DNA of 7,969 nt from an uncultured Clostridia bacterium (GCA_948852375.1 CAQOYX010000073.1:1-7969); one strand, 5' to 3'. Numbered from the stretch's first letter, positions 1-6,635 are shown. Numbers and translations are program-made. The notes: a model not told the origin generated them from the letters alone.

Positions 1-45
1 ATAAACTACAATTTCAAAATAATTTATTAAATATATTGTAAAAAT

Positions 46-98
46 TAATAAAAATTGATATACTAAGATAGCAAATATTAGTATATCAATTTTTATTA
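46..98. repeat. 21-bp perfect inverted repeat upstream of the Asp23 gene
   Basis: Positions 46-66 are perfectly complementary to 78-98, with an 11-base loop (67-77). The left arm carries an A-run and the right arm a T-run, as in AT-rich bidirectional intrinsic terminators, so it may end a gene lying left of the window. The stem has only two G-C pairs, which is weak for a terminator. It could instead be an operator: a TTGATA -35-like hexamer (55-60) lies inside the left arm. The symmetry is certain; the role is inference. Confidence 0.6.
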
Positions 99-151
99 GA
101 CTAAGTAAAACCATTATTATTAGGTTTTATAAATTTTAAGGAGGAATAATT

Positions 152-571
152 ATGGAAAATGAAAATGAACAAAATGTAAATGAGGAAGCTTTAATAGAAG
201 CAGAACAAAATAAGGGAATAAAAATAGCTGATGATGTAGTAGCAGTTATAGCAGGTGTTGCTGTATCTGAGGTGCCAGGAGTTTTTGGTATGGCAGGAGG
301 ATTTGCAGGAGGAATTACAGAAGTTCTTAGTGGTAAGAAAAATTTGTCTAAAGGAATTAAAGTTGAAGTTGGAGAAAAAGAAACCAAAATTGATGTTAAC
401 ATTATAGTAGAATATGGTACAAGAATACCAGAAGTTGCTTTTGAAATTCAAAATAGAGTAAAAAAAGCAGTAGAAACTATGACAGGACTAAAAGTAATAG
501 AAACAAATGTACATGTACAAGGTGTTAATACAGATAATCAAGGAGAAGATGAAAATAAATCAGAAGAATAG
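152..571 (+). CDS. Asp23/Gls24 family envelope stress response protein
   Basis: This 139-residue acidic cytosolic protein matches the Asp23/Gls24 (DUF322) family. In staphylococci Asp23 is membrane-associated through AmaP and linked to cell-envelope homeostasis; clostridial members are usually assigned the same role. The family domain spans about residues 22-125, beginning GIKIADDVVAVIAG, with the typical EVPGVFGMAGG segment (40-50) and the strand VNIIVEYGTRIPEVA (82-96), followed by the helix EIQNRVKKAVE (98-108). N- and C-terminal tails are Glu/Asn rich. The start is fixed by AAGGAGG at 138-144, seven bases upstream. It is the first gene of a tight run with amaP (8-base gap) and a DUF2273 gene, the standard partner set. 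It ends in TAG and contains no CGG codon. Confidence 0.93.
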   Translation: MENENEQNVNEEALIEAEQNKGIKIADDVVAVIAGVAVSEVPGVFGMAGGFAGGITEVLSGKKNLSKGIKVEVGEKETKIDVNIIVEYGTRIPEVAFEIQNRVKKAVETMTGLKVIETNVHVQGVNTDNQGEDENKSEE

Positions 572-579
572 AGGTAGTT

Positions 580-1131
580 ATGAAAGTATTAGATAGAATA
601 GCATTAGTTTTATTTTCAAGTATTATTTTAATTGTATCTAGTTTATTATGTATGGTAATATTTGGTTGGATAAAATTAGATGGTATAGTATTATATATAA
701 ATGAAGCAATAAACAGTGTAGCAAGTGCTAATATCACTTTAGGAGTATTAACAGTACTTATATTACTTGCAATAAAAGGAATATTTTTTACAACAGATGC
801 AAACAGTAAAAAAGAGCCAGAAAAAGGAATATTAATACAAAATGAAAATGGAAAATTATTTATATCAAAAGATACAATCCAAAACTTAGTAAGTGGAGTA
901 GTAAAAGAAACTAATGGGGCAAAAGATGTTTCTTCAAAAGTTACTTTATCAAAAGATAAACTGATTAATATTGATGTTATACTATTTGTAGAACAAGATA
1001 TTGTTATTAAAGATTTATCAAGTAATTTACAATCAAACATAAAAGAAATAGTAAAGAAATCAATAGATGTAGATATAAAAGAGGTAAATGTTACAATAAA
1101 AAATATTGCACCAAAACAAGAAGATAAGTAG
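580..1131 (+). CDS. amaP: AmaP, alkaline shock response membrane anchor protein
   Basis: This 183-residue protein has the AmaP layout. Two N-terminal membrane helices (about residues 7-31 and 52-70) are joined by a short segment. A hydrophilic Asp23-like alpha/beta tail (about 85-180) follows, containing the repeated pattern INIDVILFVEQDIVIKDLS and a VDVDIKEVNVTI-type final strand. In the family the membrane part tethers Asp23 to the cytoplasmic membrane. The start codon follows GAGG at 571-574, which overlaps the stop of the preceding Asp23 gene, indicating translational coupling and a shared transcript. Sequence similarity is judged by eye; the architecture and position directly after an Asp23 gene make the assignment strong. 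Confidence 0.85.
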   Translation: MKVLDRIALVLFSSIILIVSSLLCMVIFGWIKLDGIVLYINEAINSVASANITLGVLTVLILLAIKGIFFTTDANSKKEPEKGILIQNENGKLFISKDTIQNLVSGVVKETNGAKDVSSKVTLSKDKLINIDVILFVEQDIVIKDLSSNLQSNIKEIVKKSIDVDIKEVNVTIKNIAPKQEDK

Positions 1132-1207
1132 CAAAACAGAGAAAGAAATGTATAAAACGTATAAAAAAAAGAGCCTACTTAAAAAATCGAAAGGAATAGA
1201 AGTTAAA

Positions 1208-1411
1208 ATGGATGGATTCAAGAAATTTGTAAGTGAATATAAAGGAGCTATTATTGGAGGAATTATTGCCTTTATTATATTATGTACCCGTTTGTATGAA
1301 TTAATTATAGGAATTGTATTAATTGTTCTAGGAATATTTATTGGAAATTACGTACAAAGAAACAAATATGATGTAAAAGAAAAACTAAAAGATTTTATAG
1401 ATAGAATGTAG
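1208..1411 (+). CDS. DUF2273 small integral membrane protein
   Basis: This 67-residue protein consists almost entirely of two hydrophobic helices: residues 13-27 (GAIIGGIIAFIILCT) and 32-48 (LIIGIVLIVLGIFIGNY). A basic C-terminal tail ends KEKLKDFIDRM. This is the usual form of DUF2273 proteins, which sit beside Asp23 and AmaP and are thought to belong to the same envelope complex. The start at 1208 is chosen because family members begin with a short amphipathic segment just before the first helix. AAGG at 1191-1194 is a rather distant ribosome binding site. An upstream in-frame ATG at 1148 would add 20 very basic residues with no better binding site and no family support. The gene lies 76 bases after amaP and probably shares its transcript. 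Confidence 0.8.
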   Translation: MDGFKKFVSEYKGAIIGGIIAFIILCTRLYELIIGIVLIVLGIFIGNYVQRNKYDVKEKLKDFIDRM

Positions 1412-1433
1412 AAGTAGAAAAAATAACGACAAA

Positions 1434-1461
1434 AGTTCTAATTTTACGTTAAATTAGAGCT
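1434..1461 (+). promoter_or_regulatory. Hairpin immediately upstream of the nusB ribosome binding site
   Basis: In RNA, 1434-1444 pairs with 1451-1461 over 11 consecutive pairs with one G-U wobble, closing a six-base loop (1445-1450). The stem ends three bases before the AAAGGA binding site of nusB (1465-1470). No T-run follows, so it does not look like an intrinsic terminator. It may be a processing site or a translation-modulating structure between the DUF2273 gene and nusB. The pairing is seen directly; the function is inferred. Confidence 0.5.
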
Positions 1462-1476
1462 GTGAAAGGAAATACC

Positions 1477-1881
1477 ATGAACAGATCTCAAGCAAGAGAA
1501 GAGGCTTTTAAACTATTATATAGCATTCAAATACAACATGATAATAGTAACGAACAAATAGAACTATATATAGAAAATAATGATATAAAAGATGTTAATG
1601 TACAAAAATATATACAAGATGTTTTAAGTGGAATTAGAGACAATGAAGAAAAAATTAATAAAAAAATTTCAGAAAATTTAAAAAGAGATTGGTCATTAGA
1701 AAGAATTTCTAAAATAGATATAGCACTTTTAAAACTTGCTATTTATGAAATAATATATAAAGAACTACCATATAAAGTAGTTATAAATGAAGTAGTAGAA
1801 CTTGCAAAAAAATATGGAGAAGACAATTCTAAGGCATTTATAAATGGAGTATTAGCAAGTATTGTTGCAGAAAAATTATAA
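1477..1881 (+). CDS. nusB: Transcription antitermination factor NusB
   Basis: This 134-residue, all-helical protein is NusB, which with NusE (ribosomal protein S10) binds boxA RNA and promotes antitermination during rRNA transcription. Family hallmarks are present in order: the arginine-rich start [15 protein letters not shown] (2-16), the [21 protein letters not shown] region (71-91), the [17 protein letters not shown] helix (100-116), and the C-terminal FINGVLASI (121-129). Length is normal for the family. The ATG at 1477 has AAAGGA (1465-1470) at a six-base spacing. An in-frame GTG at 1462 lies upstream of that binding site and is rejected. The Asp23 - nusB - xseA - xseB order is common in Firmicutes. 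The gene is intact and has no CGG codon. Confidence 0.95.
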   Translation: MNRSQAREEAFKLLYSIQIQHDNSNEQIELYIENNDIKDVNVQKYIQDVLSGIRDNEEKINKKISENLKRDWSLERISKIDIALLKLAIYEIIYKELPYKVVINEVVELAKKYGEDNSKAFINGVLASIVAEKL

Positions 1882-1892
1882 AATTATAAATG

Positions 1893-2039
1893 CAGACAGC
1901 ACGAATTAAGTAATATAATTTATTTTATTTTGTTTTCTTAATTTTACAACTCAGAATGATAACGATTATGCATCCGTTTCCAACTTACAGGTGCTTCAAT
2001 TCTAAAAATAAATTATATTACTTAATTCGTGCTAGTTTG
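1893..2039. repeat. Palindromic MITE-like element between nusB and xseA
   Basis: Positions 1898-1926 are an exact 29-bp inverted repeat of 2005-2033. Beyond a bulged base at 2034, five more pairs (1893-1897 with 2035-2039, one of them G-U) extend the stem. The interior of about 78 bases is richer in C and G than its surroundings and can form smaller nested pairings, for example GCATCC near 1970 with GGTGC near 1990. It has no coding potential. The element fills nearly the whole nusB-xseA gap. It resembles a non-autonomous miniature inverted-repeat element or a structured palindromic repeat. No clear target-site duplication is visible. Part of its arm recurs at 4051-4071. Confidence 0.75.
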
Positions 2040-2067
2040 TCCTGATTTTAATGAAAGGATATTATGT

Positions 2068-3256
2068 ATGAATTATGAAGCAATATCTGTAACAGATTTA
2101 AATAAATATATAAAAGATAAAGTTGCAGGAGATGAATATTTAAATAATGTTCTTGTAAAAGGGGAAATATCTAATTTTAAAAACCATTATACAGGACATT
2201 TATATTTTACACTTAAAGATGATAATTCTTTAATAAAATGCATTATGTTTAAATCATACACAGGAAATTTGAAATTTACTCCAAAAGATGGAATGAAAGT
2301 TATGGTATTTGGTACTGTTTCTGTTTTTGAAAGAGACCGGAGTATATCAAATTTATTGTAAAGCGATGCAAGAAGAAGGAATGGGTAGCCTTTATAAGGC
2401 ATATGAAGAACTAAAATTAAAATTAGAAAAAGAAGGATTATTTGAGGTAAGATATAAAAAGAAAATACCTTTTATGCCTAAAGTAATAGGAGTATTAACT
2501 TCACAAACAGGATCTGTAATAAGAGATATAATAAATGTTAGTACAAGAAGAAATCCTAATGTATATATACGTTTATTTCCTGTTCCAGTTCAAGGAGAAG
2601 GTGCAGGAATAAAAATTGCAGAAGCAATTAAATATATGAATGACAACAAATTAGCAGATGTTTTAATACTTGCAAGGGGTGGAGGTTCCTTAGAAGACTT
2701 ATGGCCATTTAATGAAGAAGTAGTTGCAAGAGCAATTTTTGCTTCTGAACTTCCAATAATATCAGCAGTAGGGCATGAAACTGATTTTACAATTGCAGAT
2801 TTTGTAGCAGATTTAAGAGCACCAACACCATCAGCTGCGGCAGAACTTGCAGTAACAAATATAGAAGAATTAAAATTAAAACTTTTATCATGCAATAATA
2901 GATTAAAACTAGCATTAAAAAAGAAAGTAGAATTAATGCGTATGAGATATGAGAAATGTATGGCATTAAGAGTTTTTAAAGAACCTTTACAACGAGTTAA
3001 TGAACAATATATAAGAGTAGATATGTTAGTAAAAAGTTTACAGCACAATATAATTACCAAATACAAAGACAAAAAGAATGAAATGATGACACAAATTACA
3101 AAATTAGATTCATTAAGTCCATTAAAAACATTAACAAGAGGGTATTGTATTGCACAAATAGAAGGAAGTATAATAAAATCAGTACATGATGTAAAAAAAG
3201 ACCAACAAATAGATTTAAGATTTGTAGACGGAAATCAAAAAGCAAAAATAATGTAA
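2068..3256 (+). CDS. xseA: Exodeoxyribonuclease VII large subunit, read through a +1 shift at CGG-A
   Basis: XseA is the catalytic subunit of exonuclease VII, which degrades single-stranded DNA into oligonucleotides with the small subunit XseB. The start at 2068 (MNYEAISVTDLNKYI) has AAAGGA at 2054-2059. The OB-fold DNA-binding domain covers about residues 1-105, with KGEISNFKNHYTGHLYFTLK (31-50). The catalytic region carries ARGGGSLEDLWPFN (202-215), the VGHETDFTIADFVADLRAPTPSAAA-type motif from residue 234, and a C-terminal coiled-coil-like stretch. Read straight, translation stops at 2361 after 97 residues. Skipping the C at 2338 joins ...VFERD (to residue 90) to GVYQIYCKAMQEEG without gap or overlap, giving 395 residues, a normal length. 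This junction aligns with the family pattern YE-x-x-G-x-YQ-(L/I)-Y. No other lesion is visible, so decay is unlikely. xseB follows after a 116-base gap. Confidence 0.92.
2338..2341 (+). other. +1 shift site CGG-A in xseA
   Basis: The in-frame codons are GAC-CGG-AGT. Asp90 is encoded by 2335-2337 and the surplus C is 2338. Reading GGA at 2339-2341 as Gly91 restores the conserved exonuclease VII sequence with no insertion or deletion of residues. The C could also be assigned to 2337, since both bases are C. Confidence 0.85.
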
Positions 3257-3311
3257 AAACTTGCAGTCAGTGTAATACGACCGCCAACATAAGTATTGAG
3301 ACTTTATAGTC

Positions 3312-3340
3312 ATGAAGTAATGTATGACGATTGTTATAAT
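3312..3340 (+). promoter_or_regulatory. Candidate promoter upstream of xseB
   Basis: Within the 116-base gap after xseA, TGTTATAAT (3332-3340) is a perfect extended -10 element: TG, one base, then TATAAT. The -35 position at 17-base spacing (3312-3317, ATGAAG) is poor, but extended -10 promoters tolerate this. The predicted start of transcription would be about 25 bases before the xseB ATG, just ahead of its AGAGAGG ribosome binding site (3354-3360). It could drive xseB and the genes downstream. Confidence 0.35.
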
Positions 3341-3372
3341 AGAATGAAATTATAGAGAGGATTGAAAAATAA

Positions 3373-3597
3373 ATGGCACAAGAAACAAATTTTGAAGAGA
3401 CAATAAAACAATTAGAAACAATTGCAAATGAATTAGAAAAAGGAGATTTAAATTTAGATGAATCTGTATCTAAATTTGAGCAAGGAATGAAATTATCTAA
3501 AACTTGTAGTGAAATTCTTGAAAATGCGGAAAAAAGAATTTCAATACTAATAAAAAAAGATGATGGAGTAACAGAAGAAAACTTCAATGTTGAATAA
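3373..3597 (+). CDS. xseB: Exodeoxyribonuclease VII small subunit
   Basis: This 74-residue acidic helical protein is XseB, the small subunit that assembles in several copies around XseA to form exonuclease VII. The family core is clear: NFEETIKQLETIANELEKGD (6-25), then LNLDESVSKFEQGMKLSKTC (26-45) and a final helix of the type EILENAEKRISIL. The start ATG at 3373 follows AGAGAGG (3354-3360) at a slightly long 12-base spacing; no better start exists. Length is typical. It lies downstream of xseA as in most bacteria. The separating gap is unusually long and may hold its own promoter. The frame is intact; its one CGG (3527-3529) straddles an Ala-Glu codon boundary. Confidence 0.93.
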   Translation: MAQETNFEETIKQLETIANELEKGDLNLDESVSKFEQGMKLSKTCSEILENAEKRISILIKKDDGVTEENFNVE

Positions 3598-3617
3598 TAT
3601 CTTTGAAAGGGGAAAAT

Positions 3618-4049
3618 ATGGAAAGCATTGCACAGTTTAAATACCTATATACACCATTTTTATTATGGTTTTGTATACAATTATTCAAGGTAATATGGGA
3701 TTTAATTACTACAAAACAATTTAATTTCAAAAGAATTATGGGAGCAGGAGGAATGCCAAGTTCTCATTCAGCTGTAGTGACATCTATTGCAACACTAATT
3801 GCAAAATATGAAGGAATAACAAGTCCATTATTTGCACTATCAGTAGTATTTGCATTTGTTGTAATGTATGATGCAGCAGGAATACGACGAGCTGCAGGAA
3901 AACAAGCAAGATTACTAAATAAAATAGTAAATACCCCAGGCTTAACAAACTTACAAGTACAGGAAAAATTAGTAGAAGTACTAGGACATACACCAATGCA
4001 AGTAATAGTAGGGGCTTTAATAGGAATACTAGCAGGACTGATATTATAG
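3618..4049 (+). CDS. Divergent PAP2 family (DUF212) membrane protein
   Basis: This 143-residue membrane protein belongs to the DUF212 or divergent PAP2 (acid phosphatase/vanadium-haloperoxidase-related) family, which includes Bacillus YuiD. The two diagnostic motifs are GGMPSSHSA (44-52) and YDAAGIRRAAGKQA (84-97). Hydrophobic segments lie at about residues 10-29, 52-62, 70-83 and 124-143, the last being QVIVGALIGILAGLIL at the C-terminus. The SSHS histidine suggests phosphatase chemistry on a lipid or other phosphate at the membrane, but no substrate is established. The ATG at 3618 has AAAGGGG (3606-3612) just upstream; a TTG at 3603 lies before that site and is rejected. It follows xseB by 20 bases and is probably cotranscribed. 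Confidence 0.88.
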   Translation: MESIAQFKYLYTPFLLWFCIQLFKVIWDLITTKQFNFKRIMGAGGMPSSHSAVVTSIATLIAKYEGITSPLFALSVVFAFVVMYDAAGIRRAAGKQARLLNKIVNTPGLTNLQVQEKLVEVLGHTPMQVIVGALIGILAGLIL

Positions 4050-4050
4050 G

Positions 4051-4071
4051 AAAAATAAATTATATTACTTA
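4051..4071 (+). repeat. Second copy of the palindrome arm upstream of fhs
   Basis: These 21 bases are identical to 2004-2024, most of the right arm of the 1893-2039 palindromic element. Similarity stops abruptly at 4072, and no complementary left arm is seen nearby. It begins one base after the DUF212 stop codon. It looks like a truncated or solo remnant of the same repeat family. Even in AT-rich DNA an exact 21-base match inside 8 kb is unlikely by chance. Confidence 0.55.
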
Positions 4072-4118
4072 CTGTAGCAGATGGTGAAAGAAATAAAAAA
4101 ATAGAGAGGAAAGAAAAA

Positions 4119-5782
4119 ATGGGAGATATTGAAATAGCAAGAAGCGTAAAATTAAAGCAGGTTACACAAATAGCAGAAAAGTTAAACATAGACGAAGAAT
4201 ATATAGAAACTTATGGAAAATATAAAGCAAAAATTTCAGAAAACATATTTGAAAAAGTAGAAAACAATAAAAACGGAAAGCTAATCTTGGTAACAGCAGT
4301 AAACCCAACACCACTTGGAGAAGGAAAAACAACAATATCCATAGGACTGGCAGATGGATTATCTCGGAATAGGAAAAAAGGCTGTACTTGCACTAAGAGA
4401 ACCATCACTTGGACCAGTATTTGGAGTAAAAGGAGGAGCAACAGGAGGAGGTTATGCACAAGTAGCACCAATGGAAGACATAAACCTACACTTTACAGGC
4501 GATATACACGCAATTACATCAGCAAACAATTTACTTTCAGCAATGATAGATAACCACATTTATTTTGGAAACGAACTAGGTTTCAAAAAAGTAGTTTGGA
4601 AAAGATGTGTAGACTTAAATGACAGACAACTAAGAAAAATTGAATGTGGTTTATCAGGAGAAAAAGGAATAGTTCCAAGAGAAGATGGATTTGACATAAC
4701 AGTAGCATCAGAAATAATGGCAATTTTATGCTTATCATCAGATATACATGATTTAAGAAAAAGAATAGGAGACATCATAATAGGATATAATGAAAAAGAA
4801 GAGCCAATTAGAGCAAAAAATTTAAAAGCAGAAGGAAGTTTAGCAGTTTTATTAAAAGATGCAATAAAACCAAATTTAGTACAAACACTTGAACATACGC
4901 CAGCATTTATACATGGTGGACCATTTGCAAATATTGCACATGGATGTAACAGTATAATAGCAACAAAAATGGCATTAAAATTAGGAGAATATGTAGTAAC
5001 AGAGAGTCGGATTTGGAGCAGATTTAGGAGCTGAAAAATTTATAGATATAAAATGTAGAACAGCTAATATAAAACCATCAGCGGTTGTATGTGTAGCGAC
5101 AATGAAAGCACTAAAATATCATGGAGGAGTTCCAAAAGAAGATATTCAAAAAGAAAATTTGGAAGCATTAGAAGAAGGAATACATAATTTATTAAGACAC
5201 ATAGATAATATAAGAAATAAATTTGGTTTAAATGTAATTGTTGCAATAAATAAGTATATAGATGATACAGAATCAGAAATAAACATGCTAAAAACTAAAT
5301 TAGAAGAATTAAAAATACCATTAAGTTTAGTAGAAGCATGGGGAAAAGGTGGAGTTGGAGCAAAAGATTTAGCAACTAAAGTAGTAGAAATCTGCGAAAA
5401 AGAAGATAATCTAAAATATATATACAATTTAGAAGATAGTATACAAACAAAAGTTGAAAAAATTGCAAAAGATATATATGGAGCAGAAGGAGTAGAATAT
5501 TCTGAAGTTGCAATAGAAGAAATAAAAAGAATTGAAAAACTAGGATATGGAAACCTTCCAGTATGTATTGCAAAAACACAATACTCATTTTCAGATGATC
5601 CGAAAAATCTTTTATGCAAAGAACCATTTAAAATACATATATCAGAAGTAAACTTAAGAGCAGGAGCAGGTTTTGTAGTAATATTAACAGGAAAAATATT
5701 TACAATGCCAGGACTCCCAAAAATACCATCAGCTGAATTTATAGATATAAATGAAAATGGAGAAATTGTAGGAATTTTTTAA
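4119..5782 (+). CDS. fhs: Formate-tetrahydrofolate ligase, read through two +1 shifts at CGG-A
   Basis: Fhs joins formate to tetrahydrofolate using ATP, giving 10-formyl-THF for one-carbon metabolism or the methyl branch of the Wood-Ljungdahl pathway. The ATG at 4119 has AGAGAGGA at 4103-4110. Visible motifs include the P-loop TPLGEGKTT (64-72), [11 protein letters not shown] (from 92), [58 protein letters not shown], and [14 protein letters not shown]. The C-terminal part has [19 protein letters not shown] and ends with [13 protein letters not shown]...GIF. Read straight, the frame breaks at 4365 and again at 5008. Omitting those two C residues gives one uninterrupted 553-residue protein, against about 556 usual. 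The joins read ADGLS-GIGKKAV and [17 protein letters not shown], both collinear with the family; the Gly of GFGADLG is strongly conserved. All other regions are undamaged. It lies 69 bases after the DUF212 gene. Confidence 0.93.
4365..4368 (+). other. +1 shift site CGG-A, first in fhs
   Basis: The in-frame codons are TCT-CGG-AAT. Ser82 is 4362-4364 and the surplus C is 4365. GGA at 4366-4368 becomes residue 83, followed by [16 protein letters not shown]. From my memory of the family, other Fhs proteins often have Lys or Arg at this position, so here alone the amino acid inserted is less certain to be Gly. Confidence 0.85.
5008..5011 (+). other. +1 shift site CGG-A, second in fhs
   Basis: The in-frame codons are AGT-CGG-ATT. 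Ser296 is 5005-5007 and the surplus C is 5008. GGA at 5009-5011 becomes Gly297, the first Gly of the conserved [11 protein letters not shown] segment. The unshifted frame ends within a few codons, in RIWSRFRS. Confidence 0.88.
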
Positions 5783-5794
5783 AAATAAATTTTT

Positions 5795-5824
5795 GTATAA
5801 ATTCACCCAAAAATGGAAAAGATA
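5795..5824 (+). promoter_or_regulatory. Candidate forespore (sigma-F/G-like) promoter for sleB
   Basis: GTATA (5795-5799) and GGAAAAGATA (5815-5824), separated by 15 bases, resemble the sigma-F consensus learned from Bacillus (GYATA, about 15-16 bases, GGnnAnAnTA), with one mismatch in the -10. The overlapping GATACTA (5821-5827) also resembles a sigma-G -10, but the spacing to GTATA is too long for that. SleB genes are known to be forespore-expressed, which supports the call. Confidence 0.4.
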
Positions 5825-5857
5825 CTAAAAAAGTATAATTAAAAGAGGGTGGATTTT

Positions 5858-6553
5858 TTGAAAAAAGTTATTAAAACAATAGATAAAAATAAAGTAGCAA
5901 TTATTAGTATTAGTATAGCACTATTATTATTTTTACTTTATAATATATTTAGTGTAAATATTGTTCAAGCCTTATCAAAATATGGTTCAAGAGGAGAAGA
6001 GGTACGAACTATACAAACTAAACTTAAACGTTGGGGATATTATAAGGGAAATATTGACGGAATTTATGGAAGTGGGACATTAGAGGCTGTAAAGTATTTC
6101 CAAAGAAAAAATGGGTTAGTAGTAGATGGAATTGCAGGTAAAAATACGTTAGAGGCAATGGGAATTTATAATTCAAGTGGAAACTCTGGTTCATCGTCTA
6201 ATTCTAGTGATTTAAACCTATTAAGTAGACTTGTATATGGAGAAGCGAGAGGAGAACCATATGAAGGGCAGGTTGCTGTTGCAGCAGTAGTATTAAATAG
6301 AGTAAGAAATTCTAACTTTCCAAATACAATAGCAGGAGTTATTTATCAAAAAGGAGCATTTGATGTAGTATCAGATGGACAAATTAATCTAACTCCAAAT
6401 GCTACATCAAAAAAAGCAGCACAAGATGCATTAAATGGATGGGATCCATCTTATGGTTCAATATACTATTTTAATCCATCAACTGCAACAAATAAATGGA
6501 TATGGTCAAGACCATATGTAAGAACAATAGGAAAACATAGATTTTGTAAATAG
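5858..6553 (+). CDS. sleB: SleB-type spore cortex-lytic enzyme (cell wall hydrolase)
   Basis: This 231-residue exported protein has three parts. Residues 13-36 are a signal peptide or membrane anchor ending near VQA. Residues 42-103 form a peptidoglycan-binding domain of the PG_binding_1 type (GSRGEEVRTIQTKLKRWGYY, then DGIYGSGTLEAVKYFQ). A Ser/Asn/Gly linker (105-118) leads to a SleB/Hydrolase_2 catalytic domain (119-231) with the catalytic-region motif YGEARGEPYEGQVAVAAVVL (Glu129 and Glu133), then DGQINLTPNAT and NGWDPS, ending IGKHRFCK. SleB is a lytic transglycosylase that degrades muramic-delta-lactam-containing spore cortex during germination. The TTG start at 5858 is preferred because AGAGGGTGGA (5844-5853) lies just upstream; an in-frame GTG at 5849 sits inside that binding site. 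It indicates a spore-former. Confidence 0.92.
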   Translation: MKKVIKTIDKNKVAIISISIALLLFLLYNIFSVNIVQALSKYGSRGEEVRTIQTKLKRWGYYKGNIDGIYGSGTLEAVKYFQRKNGLVVDGIAGKNTLEAMGIYNSSGNSGSSSNSSDLNLLSRLVYGEARGEPYEGQVAVAAVVLNRVRNSNFPNTIAGVIYQKGAFDVVSDGQINLTPNATSKKAAQDALNGWDPSYGSIYYFNPSTATNKWIWSRPYVRTIGKHRFCK

Positions 6554-6576
6554 AACAATTTACATTTAAGTATATG

Positions 6577-6605
6577 AATGTGGCAGACAATAGGTTTGCC
6601 ACATT
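6577..6605. terminator. Bidirectional terminator hairpin between sleB and the MFS gene
   Basis: Positions 6577-6588 pair with 6594-6605 over 12 pairs (one G-U), closing a five-base loop. The core GTGGCA/TGCCAC is GC-rich against its surroundings. It lies 24 bases after the sleB stop and 31 bases beyond the reconstructed stop of the convergent transporter, so it can serve both. Flanking T-runs are poor on both sides, so efficiency is uncertain. Confidence 0.7.
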
Positions 6606-6635
6606 ATCAAATTAATACTATATTTAATTGTAAAT

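Noticed and set aside
106..129. Small hairpin (TAAAACC/GGTTTTA) before the Asp23 gene
   Set aside because: Only seven pairs, five of them A-T, around a ten-base loop; too weak to call a regulatory element.
1106..1207. Longer DUF2273 protein starting upstream, overlapping amaP
   Set aside because: The added residues are highly basic, lack family support and have no good ribosome binding site; the ATG at 1208 fits the family.
3257..3372. Possible small RNA or element in the xseA-xseB gap
   Set aside because: Composition is slightly richer in G and C, but only short, interrupted pairings were found (for example GTCAT/ATGAC near 3310-3327); no convincing structure or ORF.
2338..5011. xseA and fhs as ordinary decaying pseudogenes
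   Set aside because: All breaks are the same single-base event (C before GGA), motifs remain intact on both sides, joins are gapless, and no stop, deletion or other frameshift is seen. Random decay would not give one motif repeatedly.
5834..5839. TATAAT as a vegetative -10 for sleB
   Set aside because: The start of transcription would fall in the ribosome binding site and no -35 lies at the right spacing.
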